Source: Syntrophaceae bacterium
GTDB lineage: Bacteria > Desulfobacterota > Syntrophorhabdia > Syntrophorhabdales > WCHB1-27
Length of the DNA: 5,490 nucleotides
Direction of reading: 5' to 3'
NCBI GenBank assembly: GCA_003165115.1
Contig: PLSJ01000260.1
Location: 5,397 to 10,886 of the forward strand
A program made the position numbers and the translations under genes. Within the stretch, counting starts at the first letter, position 1, and each line of letters opens with the position of its first letter. Below, piece after piece: positions 1-5,490 of the stretch. The notes under the pieces were generated by a model. It did not search any database and was not told the origin of the DNA. It saw nothing but the letters and a program-made list of their open reading frames with translations.

Positions 1-891
1 GTGGAATTCCCAGAACGCCCGTCCGAACCGGCGCAGGGCCGCGTTGGCGAGCAATTCGTAAAAAGGGGCCTCCACCGCAGCGATGCGGCCGGCAAGCTCC
101 TCACCGGTGAGGAATTCCGGTCCGTAGCGGTGCATGAACATCACCTCGTGGAGCAGGTAGGGACGGTGCCGGTTCATATTGGACCAGAGCGACTCGTTTT
201 CGCGCCTGTTGAAGGTGAGCACCTGGGGGACGAACCCGAAGTCGTGGTCCCGCAGTATCTCGAAGCAAATCTCGCTGTCCTCGAAATAGGGCACCGTGGT
301 GGAGAAAAATTGCGCCCTTGATCGGACGGTGTCGCTCAGGTACATCACGCAGGTGGCGGAGCCGAAGAGCACGCTGCCGAAAAGGTGGGCCCTTACCGCC
401 TCCCGGCCGGGGTAAACCGGCCCGTCGGCGAGCCGCAGCCCGGCATGGCGTGGCCTGTCCCCATAGTCGCCGTAGAGTGAAAACGACGAGATCAGGCCCA
501 CGTTGTCACCCGATTCGCCCACGGCGACCATTTCTTTCAGACAATGCGGGTATATCCAGTCGTCGGCCTGGACCATCTTGCAATATCTGCTGTCCGGGCT
601 GATGTATCCCAGGGCGCGGTTGTAGTTCTCCACCTGACCCAGGTGGCTGCTCTCCCTGAATAACCGGATACGTCCGTCCAGGGCCGCGTATTTTTCCGCT
701 ATCTCCCCGGATGCGTCGGTGCTGCAGTTATCCGAAAGGATATATTCCCAATTCGTGTACGTCTGGCCGAGCACGCTCAGGATGCACTCCTCCAGATACT
801 CCGCCGTGTTGTAGAAAGGCGTGACGACGGAAACGAGCGGTCCCCGCGAAGGGGTGTCCGGTTGGCCCGGAACGTACGTCTTTGAGGTCAT
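1..891 (-). CDS. Family 2 glycosyltransferase (3' end cut by window edge)
   Basis: Inverting glycosyltransferase of family GT2, expected to transfer a sugar from a nucleotide-sugar to a growing lipid-linked glycan at the cytoplasmic face. I translated this frame by hand from the ATG at 891 and it stays open for 297 codons to base 1, so the C-terminus is missing. Visible GT-A features: the N-terminal strand VSVVTPFYN (residues 20-28), the nucleotide-binding DNCSTDAS (54-61), the metal-binding DXD-type QADDW (108-112) and an acidic FEDSEICFEI (203-212) where the catalytic-base region of GT2 enzymes lies. No membrane segment is evident, so it is probably soluble or peripheral. GT2 enzymes of this sort are about 300-340 residues, so little is likely lost. 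The start overlaps the stop of the upstream gene as ATGA and is preceded by a strong ribosome site. The family call is firm; donor and acceptor sugars cannot be read from the sequence. Confidence 0.93.
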   Translation of the reverse strand, partial: MTSKTYVPGQPDTPSRGPLVSVVTPFYNTAEYLEECILSVLGQTYTNWEYILSDNCSTDASGEIAEKYAALDGRIRLFRESSHLGQVENYNRALGYISPDSRYCKMVQADDWIYPHCLKEMVAVGESGDNVGLISSFSLYGDYGDRPRHAGLRLADGPVYPGREAVRAHLFGSVLFGSATCVMYLSDTVRSRAQFFSTTVPYFEDSEICFEILRDHDFGFVPQVLTFNRRENESLWSNMNRHRPYLLHEVMFMHRYGPEFLTGEELAGRIAAVEAPFYELLANAALRRFGRAFWEFH

Positions 892-2330
892 ATTCTTACG
901 CCTCCCTGCCGTACTGATGTCGGTAACGTGCTCTCCATCTTCCGGGCCATGTCCGCCCCGATGTGCGAGAATTCCCCTGTGACGCCCCTGAACTTCTCCT
1001 CGCACGTACGTCGAAGGGCGGCCGCCGTCTCGTGCCTCTGCGCGAGCAGTCCCCGCAGGGCCTCCACGCCGGCGGGCGCGGTGAAGGTCTCGAGGTCCAG
1101 GCAGAATTTCTCCTGCTCCATGCTTTCCATGTATACCGATACTTTACGACGGTACGACACGGCAAGCACGGGGACGCGGCAGATATGGCTCAGGAGTACC
1201 CCGTGGAGCCGGCTCGCCACGACGGCGTCACAGCTTTGGAGCGTTGCCGCGAGCTGCGGCAGCCTCATGAACGGGAGGAACTGGAGACGCTCCGGATCGG
1301 GCGCCATGAGCGTCAGCTCCTCTCGCAGCGCCTCGACCAGGAGGTAATCCGCGTCATCGGTGACGAAGAATTTCAGGGACAGGCCCTCCGCGAGAAGGGA
1401 GGCCGCGAAAGCCTTGAATTGATGCCAATACCGCTGGAATATCTCGGTCTTGACCGTGGGCCAGCGGCTGGGGTGGCCAAAGGCGATGGGGCTCAGCCCC
1501 ACGGTCGGACGTGTTGAGACGGGTAGGGGCGCCGCCCCGTCGGGCACCAGGCGCAGGCCGAAAGCCATGTCGGGACAGAGGAGAAGCTCCCTGCGAACGC
1601 CCATGCTGCGCAGGATCCCGGCCGATCCTGGGTCTCTCAGCGATACCCGCTGCGCTTTCGAGAGGACCCTGCGGAGGAACCAGTTGCTCAAGGGGTGACG
1701 GAGGTCGTCGATACCGACACCGGCAAAGAACACGGGCACCCCGTGCTTCCGCGCCAGCGAGACCCACTTGAACAGGGCATAGGGGTGCGAGAAAGGCCCG
1801 CCGGCCTCGTCGTCGAGCTGTCCCCCTCCGGCCACCACCAGCGCATCGAGACGGAGGACCACGCCGCGGGCGTCGAGGATATGGCGTGCCTCTCTGCCGA
1901 TCGTGCGGAAGCGGTCTCTGACCCGCCGGGCAGCCCCGAGGAAGAAGGGCACATGACTCATCGCCCCTTTCATTACGCAAAATGCGCGCGAAGAACAAGG
2001 GCGCGGGGTTTCCGCGGACAGCACCGGCCTGCCGGGGGATGGAGCGGCCGACTGGACGTAAGTCCCACGGGACACGGCCGCCAGGGGGAAAGAATCGACG
2101 CCATGGATATAGGACGCGCGCGCGCAGTCCAGGACGATCAGGAGGAACCTGGCAGCCGGGAAAAGCCCTTTCAATTGGGCCATCGTCGATTCGAGGATGG
2201 CCGTGTCTCCCAGGTTGGAGCCCATGTAGGGGCTGATCAATCCTATCCTTGGCCGGCCCCCGGCCTCGCGCGGGGTGACCCCGCAGGGGATCACGGGCAG
2301 CGGTTGAAGTATGGGTGATGGAGTGGACAT
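888..2330 (-). CDS. Polysaccharide pyruvyl transferase family protein
   Basis: A 480-residue member of the polysaccharide pyruvyl transferase family (PF04230; relatives CsaB, WcaK, ExoV). Characterised members move the pyruvyl group of phosphoenolpyruvate onto a sugar to form a ketal; some members of the fold may act differently. Family hallmarks in order: IGLISPYMGSNLGDTAI (29-45), with the N-x-GD loop; VVAGGGQLDDE (165-175); VSLRDPGS (229-236); CPDMAF (252-257), a DxAF-like element; and the C-terminal SRLHGVLLS (373-381) followed by PVLAVSYRRKV (387-397), the conserved S-R-L-H and Y-x-x-K pattern. Residues about 88-127 form a Ser/Pro/Cys-rich stretch between the first strand-helix units and the GGG motif, which looks like a variable insert and makes the protein longer than many relatives. 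No signal peptide is seen; it is likely cytoplasmic. The start has a good ribosome site 11 bases after the preceding stop, and the stop overlaps the next start. Exact substrate is unknown. Confidence 0.92.
   Translation of the reverse strand: MSTPSPILQPLPVIPCGVTPREAGGRPRIGLISPYMGSNLGDTAILESTMAQLKGLFPAARFLLIVLDCARASYIHGVDSFPLAAVSRGTYVQSAAPSPGRPVLSAETPRPCSSRAFCVMKGAMSHVPFFLGAARRVRDRFRTIGREARHILDARGVVLRLDALVVAGGGQLDDEAGGPFSHPYALFKWVSLARKHGVPVFFAGVGIDDLRHPLSNWFLRRVLSKAQRVSLRDPGSAGILRSMGVRRELLLCPDMAFGLRLVPDGAAPLPVSTRPTVGLSPIAFGHPSRWPTVKTEIFQRYWHQFKAFAASLLAEGLSLKFFVTDDADYLLVEALREELTLMAPDPERLQFLPFMRLPQLAATLQSCDAVVASRLHGVLLSHICRVPVLAVSYRRKVSVYMESMEQEKFCLDLETFTAPAGVEALRGLLAQRHETAAALRRTCEEKFRGVTGEFSHIGADMARKMESTLPTSVRQGGVRI
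901..906 (-). promoter_or_regulatory. Ribosome binding site of the glycosyltransferase gene
   Basis: GGGAGG lies 9 bases upstream of the ATG at 891, inside the last codons of the upstream pyruvyltransferase-like gene. Together with the ATGA stop/start overlap (888-891) it supports this start and suggests translational coupling of the two genes. Confidence 0.75.
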
Positions 2331-2336
2331 GCGTGA

Positions 2337-2341
2337 CCTCT
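2337..2341 (-). promoter_or_regulatory. Ribosome binding site of the pyruvyl transferase gene
   Basis: AGAGG lies 6 bases upstream of the ATG at 2330. It sits immediately after the TGA stop of the preceding gene (2344-2342), filling the 11-base gap, which leaves no room for a separate promoter in the gap and fits co-transcription. Confidence 0.7.
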
Positions 2342-3391
2342 TCAGCTCTGCGATGAATTGAATGAGACAGACCTCCGGGACCGGGGTTTCAGGCTGTTTT
2401 CCACCTTCTCCGTAAATGCGGAGATCCGCCTTTCAGACCGGACATATTCCGGACAGACGACGAACTCCCATTTCTCGCCCCCTTCCGGGGCCCACCTTTC
2501 CTTGTAGTCGTAGGAGCCGCCCACGTCTATGCTCGTGAGCCCCGTCTCTTTCGCCCAATAGAACATCAACGCCATGAGCCTGGTCATCACCCAGTGCCAA
2601 TCGTACTCCGGGTCGCGGAAGCTGCAATGAGCGACGGCATCGTTGCGGTCTATCATGACGGTGGCGCCGGCGACCGGTTCCTCCTTGTGAAAGAGCAGGA
2701 GCGTGTGGAGCAGCCCCCGCTCCTCCAGGCAGCGGGCGGCGGCGAGCCTTTCCGCCAGGTCCGGGGACTCCGCCCCCCATTTGCCCTGACGCCACTTGGC
2801 GTCCCACTTCCTGATCGTCAATTCGGCGGCATTCGGCACATCGACCCGCAGCTCGAAACCCTCGCACCTCTTCTTCGCGGTCCGGGTATTCTTGAAGAGA
2901 CTCGACTGGCGCCAGTAATGCTCAAAATCCTCGGACAAGGCCATGCCGCGGGTAGGCGTCATCGTTATCTGCGTGATGCAATCAATTTTTGGCGGCGGCT
3001 CGTTCCATCTCCACCAGCCGATTTGAATTTCGAGATCGAGGGCAGCCAGCACCCGCGCTGCATAGCCTTCTTTCATCGGGAAGAGCACCCCCGGCACGAT
3101 CCACTGGGCGACGGGCTCCCAGCAGCCCCACCTGTTTCTGAGGCCGGCCAGGGCGACGGGCACCCCATGTTCCGTCACCAGGCGGATCCGTCTCTTTTCA
3201 GGGTCCGCCGTCTTCATGAGCGAGCGGAACAGCCCATGGGGCAAGAGTTGCTTCTCGGGCAGACTCGTCAGGGCTTCATCGAGCTCCGGCTGCCAATCGT
3301 CGAAAGACTTCACGCGCAACCCTTGGGCGGCGGCGCATCTCGCCGCGAGGAGCTGTTTGCCGACGTTCTTTATCCAGGGCATTCCCGACAT
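2342..3391 (-). CDS. GNAT/FemAB-like acyltransferase (CelD/BcsL type)
   Basis: A 349-residue protein best matched to the Acetyltransf_6 (PF13480, CelD/BcsL-like) branch of the GNAT superfamily, which is common in exopolysaccharide clusters. It may acylate an amino sugar or another group on the glycan precursor; the substrate cannot be read from sequence. Supporting features: NTRTAKKRCEGFELRV (168-183), resembling the basic 'R-x-x-x-K/R-K' segment before the GNAT core; LLLFHKEEPVAGATVMIDRN (231-250), a strand-turn-strand with a basic turn typical of the core; AHCSFRDPEYDWHWVMTRLM (254-273), leading into a helix; and the C-terminal IDVGGSYDYKERWAPE (288-303), matching the family's 'D-x-G-x-x-x-x-K-x-x-W' end. 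The first about 120 residues form a divergent N-terminal half, as in double-GNAT FemAB-like proteins. No signal peptide or membrane helix is apparent. It starts 17 bases after the methyltransferase stop, with a strong ribosome site; an internal Met4 is a worse choice by spacing. Confident on fold, less on activity. Confidence 0.8.
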   Translation of the reverse strand: MSGMPWIKNVGKQLLAARCAAAQGLRVKSFDDWQPELDEALTSLPEKQLLPHGLFRSLMKTADPEKRRIRLVTEHGVPVALAGLRNRWGCWEPVAQWIVPGVLFPMKEGYAARVLAALDLEIQIGWWRWNEPPPKIDCITQITMTPTRGMALSEDFEHYWRQSSLFKNTRTAKKRCEGFELRVDVPNAAELTIRKWDAKWRQGKWGAESPDLAERLAAARCLEERGLLHTLLLFHKEEPVAGATVMIDRNDAVAHCSFRDPEYDWHWVMTRLMALMFYWAKETGLTSIDVGGSYDYKERWAPEGGEKWEFVVCPEYVRSERRISAFTEKVENSLKPRSRRSVSFNSSQS

Positions 3392-3399
3392 ACGCGGAC

Positions 3400-3404
3400 C
3401 CTCC
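3400..3404 (-). promoter_or_regulatory. Ribosome binding site of the acyltransferase-like gene
   Basis: GGAGG lies 8 bases upstream of the ATG at 3391, within the 17-base gap after the methyltransferase TAA stop. The alternative Met4 (codon at 3382) would be 17 bases away, so the site supports the first Met. Confidence 0.75.
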
Positions 3405-3408
3405 GTCC

Positions 3409-4200
3409 TTATTGTTTTCTCGCCCTGACGATAAACGCGCCCCTGAGACAGGTGAGGTGATTACCCAAAAGCGCGTCCAGCCCCGAGCTTATCCCGATCG
3501 CGCGGCGCGGCATACGGACCGCGAGCGGAGAGGGAAAGAGATGAAAGCCGTAGAAGACGACGTCGAGTGGAGAAAGTCCAACGGATTCCATCGGTCTTCT
3601 CAACCCCGCTTCCGAAAGGAGCTTCAGGCGGGGAGGGCGGGTCGCCGGTTGCCCGGTGAGCCTGCGGCGAAAAAACCGTATCCAGTTATTGAGCCGGTGG
3701 CAGACCGCCCAGGGGCTTACCCTGTTCAGCATCGTCACGACGAGGAGACCGCCGGGCTTTGTCACCCTGGCGAGCTCGGCCAACGCGCCCTGCGTGTCGG
3801 CGACATATTCGAGCACCCCCATGCCGAGGACCGCGTCGAACGCCCCCTCCTTGAAAGGGAGGCTTTCGAGGCGGCCGCTCAAGAATGCCGAACGGTCCGA
3901 GCGGCCTATATCATCGCGGCATTCCCGCACCATCTCGGGAGACATATCCAGCCCGAAGACGTTCCACTTTCCTTCGACCAGACGCCGCGCCATCATGCCC
4001 GGCCCGCAGCCGACATCCAGGACCTTCCCTCCCTCGCGCTCACCGATCAGGCCGAGGACCAGCCTGATGCGCTCCTGGAACAGGTACGCCTGGAAGGAAA
4101 CCCCTTCGTAGAGACCGGCGTAGGACTCCGGATGGTCGAACGCCGCCCGTATCGCCTTGTCCTGCGAAGCGCCCCTCGATGACGTGTAACCGGTACCCAT
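3409..4200 (-). CDS. Class I SAM-dependent methyltransferase
   Basis: A 263-residue methyltransferase (Methyltransf_11/25-like) that uses S-adenosylmethionine, probably to methylate a sugar of the glycan or its chain end, given its position between exporter and tailoring genes. Residues counted from this start: an N-terminal helical lid (about 10-55); motif I KVLDVGCGPG (59-68), which binds SAM; the acidic residue of motif II in FGLDMS (82-87); GRLESLPF (109-116); FDAVLGMGVLEYV (121-133); and ARVTKPGGLLVVTM (144-157), the motif III strand. The C-terminal about 100 residues, with an Arg-rich NWIRFFRRRL (172-181), probably form the substrate cap. Start choice: the longer frame opens at 4251, overlapping the upstream stop as ATGA, and would add 17 residues. 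That ATG lacks a ribosome site and its extra codons are AT-ending (6 of 16 end in G/C, against 11 of the next 16), while the ATG at 4200 has GAGGA at good spacing. I therefore prefer 4200. It could instead be an unrelated small-molecule methyltransferase, but the context argues against that. Confidence 0.9.
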   Translation of the reverse strand: MGTGYTSSRGASQDKAIRAAFDHPESYAGLYEGVSFQAYLFQERIRLVLGLIGEREGGKVLDVGCGPGMMARRLVEGKWNVFGLDMSPEMVRECRDDIGRSDRSAFLSGRLESLPFKEGAFDAVLGMGVLEYVADTQGALAELARVTKPGGLLVVTMLNRVSPWAVCHRLNNWIRFFRRRLTGQPATRPPRLKLLSEAGLRRPMESVGLSPLDVVFYGFHLFPSPLAVRMPRRAIGISSGLDALLGNHLTCLRGAFIVRARKQ

Positions 4201-4206
4201 TATCGT

Positions 4207-4211
4207 TCCTC
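4207..4211 (-). promoter_or_regulatory. Ribosome binding site that decides the methyltransferase start
   Basis: GAGGA lies 6 bases upstream of the ATG at 4200. The competing ATG at 4251 has only the sequence GCCCTGCG directly in front of it and no recognisable Shine-Dalgarno site, although it overlaps the upstream TGA and could be reached by coupled re-initiation. Confidence 0.65.
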
Positions 4212-4247
4212 GTTGTCCATATCTGCCATAGGCCGCAGCGGAGTGTT

Positions 4248-5490
4248 TCATCGCAGGGCTATGTTGCGCCGGGCCTCAAGCGGATAAAGCCTGGTGGCGT
4301 CTGAGATCTCGCCCTGCTCATAGGCGACCGGATAAAGGTTGGCCACCCCGTGTATATGCTTGTCGTAGCTTATTATCAGCGTTGCCGCCTGCAGGAACTC
4401 GTCAAAGTTCGTTTGTGTCTCGTATTGGTACAGGAGGCAGTCGAGATAGTAACTGCCCGGACCCAGGTGAAGCTGTAGCTCGAACGTGTACGTCAGCGGC
4501 GCGCCCGGCTCCACGGAAAAGGTGTTCTTCCCGAGGCGGCTCGTGGACGTGTCGAACACCTCGTTGAACTGGTCGTCCTTGATCCCTACCGCCAGTCCGA
4601 GGCCCTCGGTCCTTACACGGGAGGAGACCTCTATATCGACCCACGCCTTCTCCCCCGATTCGAAATGGACGTTATCGCCGTCGACGCCGCGCACCACCAC
4701 CTTCGACACGACCGGCCCGTTCTTGTCGGAGTCCCGGCAAAGTCTCTGGTTCAGGTAGGCGTTTATGACTTCGCCCGGTCTCCCGACCGTGATGCACCTG
4801 CCGTGGTCCAGGAGAAGCGCGCTGTCGCACAGCTCGGCCATGGCCTTCAGGTTATGGGAGACGAATATTACCGTGGTGCCTTTGCGCTTTATGTCGTTCA
4901 TCTTTTCGATGCACTTTTTTTGAAACAGGTAGTCCCCCACGCTCAGCACTTCATCGACGATGAGGATATCGGGGTCCACGTGGGCCGCCACGGAAAAGCC
5001 GAGCCTGGCATACATTCCCGACGAGTAGCGTTTCACGGGGGTGTCGATGAAATCGCCGAGACCGGAAAATTCGACGATCTCGTCGAACCTCTTCCTGATC
5101 TGCTCTTTCTTCATCCCCAGTATCGTCCCGTTGAGAAAGACATTCTCCCGTCCCGTCAGGTCCGGGTGGAAACCTGCGCCTACCTCGATGAGCGCCGACA
5201 GGACACCGTGCACCTTCATGTCTCCCGACGTTGCCTTCATGACGCCGCACAACAGTTTCAGGATCGTGCTTTTCCCCGCGCCGTTGGAGCCGATGATGCC
5301 GAGGGCCTCCCCCGGGGCCACGCCGAACGAGACGTCGTCCAGCGCCCAGAACTCATTCTGTTTCAAGGGGAGCTTCCCGGCGCCCCCAAAGAGCCGTCGC
5401 GACAAGGCGGGTATGAGGTCCCGCAGGGAGTCGTATACCTCGCCTTTCTTGAACTTTTTGAATACATGGTCCATTTCGAGGACTACATCG
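4248..5490 (-). CDS. wzt: Wzt-type polysaccharide ABC exporter, ATP-binding subunit (5' end cut by window edge)
   Basis: ATPase subunit of an ABC transporter that exports lipid-linked O-antigen or similar glycan across the inner membrane with a Wzm permease, which is not in this window. Residues counted from the internal Met at 5474: Walker A GSNGAGKST (62-70); GAGFHPDLTGREN (99-111), characteristic of the Wzt/TagH group; a signature of the form RYSSGMYARLGFS (149-161) instead of LSGGQ, normal for this subfamily; Walker B DILIVDE (169-175); D-loop SVGD (178-181); and the switch His in VSHN (205-208). The segment 10-45, with YDSLRDLIP, is the extra region between the first strand and Walker A found in Wzt-like proteins. 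Residues about 255-395 resemble the Wzt C-terminal carbohydrate-binding domain (PF14524), for example GLAVGIKDDQFNEVFDTST (293-311). The frame stays open upstream of that Met (residues DVVLE before it), and Met at 5474 falls within the first beta strand, so the true start lies beyond the right edge. Wzt is assigned over KpsT because of the C-terminal domain. Confidence 0.93.
   Translation of the reverse strand, partial: DVVLEMDHVFKKFKKGEVYDSLRDLIPALSRRLFGGAGKLPLKQNEFWALDDVSFGVAPGEALGIIGSNGAGKSTILKLLCGVMKATSGDMKVHGVLSALIEVGAGFHPDLTGRENVFLNGTILGMKKEQIRKRFDEIVEFSGLGDFIDTPVKRYSSGMYARLGFSVAAHVDPDILIVDEVLSVGDYLFQKKCIEKMNDIKRKGTTVIFVSHNLKAMAELCDSALLLDHGRCITVGRPGEVINAYLNQRLCRDSDKNGPVVSKVVVRGVDGDNVHFESGEKAWVDIEVSSRVRTEGLGLAVGIKDDQFNEVFDTSTSRLGKNTFSVEPGAPLTYTFELQLHLGPGSYYLDCLLYQYETQTNFDEFLQAATLIISYDKHIHGVANLYPVAYEQGEISDATRLYPLEARRNIALR

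Noticed and set aside
1..602. Plus-strand open frames at 1-321 and 318-602
   Set aside because: They are shadows of the minus-strand family 2 glycosyltransferase, which explains every base from 1 to 891 with clear motifs.
1354..1998. 214-codon minus-strand frame inside the pyruvyltransferase gene in a different register
   Set aside because: It is extremely Arg/Gly/Pro-rich, lacks any motif, and overlaps the frame that carries all the family hallmarks; only its first few codons look protein-like and are discussed as a finding.
2115..2125. Short alternating CG run
   Set aside because: It encodes Ala-Arg-Ala within the pyruvyltransferase-like protein and is too short to treat as a repeat or structural element.
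3392..3408. Possible terminator or promoter between the methyltransferase and acyltransferase-like genes
   Set aside because: The 17-base gap holds only the ribosome site; there is no stem-loop with a T-run and no room for a full promoter.
2594..4182. Long plus-strand open frames opposite the acyltransferase and methyltransferase genes (2594-3460 and 3412-4182)
   Set aside because: They lie antisense to genes with clear family motifs, show no recognisable domain, and are rich in Arg, Pro, His and Gln as expected for antisense frames in GC-rich coding DNA.
1..5490. tRNA or rRNA genes, CRISPR arrays, insertion sequences, attachment sites
   Set aside because: I looked for repeated units, inverted terminal repeats and transposase-like coding and saw none; coding sequence accounts for nearly the whole window.

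Overview
The window is a compact, GC-rich, single-direction gene cluster for a surface polysaccharide. All five genes lie on the minus strand, so transcription runs from the right edge to the left. The set (ABC-exporter ATPase of the Wzt type, methyltransferase, acyltransferase-like protein, pyruvyltransferase-like protein, family 2 glycosyltransferase) is typical of an O-antigen or capsule locus exported by an ABC transporter in a Gram-negative bacterium. The high GC content and the long pyruvyltransferase would suit a Desulfobacterota/Geobacter-like or related lineage, but this taxonomic guess is weak because there is no marker gene.

Layout in transcription order (right to left): (1) a Wzt-like ATPase with a C-terminal carbohydrate-binding domain, whose 5' end runs off the right edge; (2) a class I SAM-dependent methyltransferase; (3) a GNAT/FemAB-like acyltransferase of the CelD/BcsL type; (4) a polysaccharide pyruvyl transferase family protein; (5) a family 2 glycosyltransferase whose 3' end runs off the left edge. 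Gaps between genes are 47, 17 and 11 bases, and the last junction is a 4-base ATGA overlap. Each of the four starts inside the window has a purine-rich Shine-Dalgarno sequence. I see no terminator, promoter, RNA gene, repeat array or mobile element between them, so this looks like the interior of one operon.

Working model (inference): glycosyltransferases such as gene 5 build the glycan on a lipid carrier at the cytoplasmic face. The methyl-, acyl- and pyruvyl-transferases decorate it. The Wzt ATPase, with a Wzm permease presumably encoded beyond the right edge, exports it. The Wzt C-terminal domain lies directly upstream of a methyltransferase. This recalls the known O8/O9a scheme, in which a methylated chain end is the export signal, and is the most testable idea here.

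Nothing in the window clearly represents a wholly new system. The less routine points are the three adjacent tailoring enzymes, the possible cap-recognition pairing, the long variable insert in the pyruvyltransferase, and the start choice of the methyltransferase.
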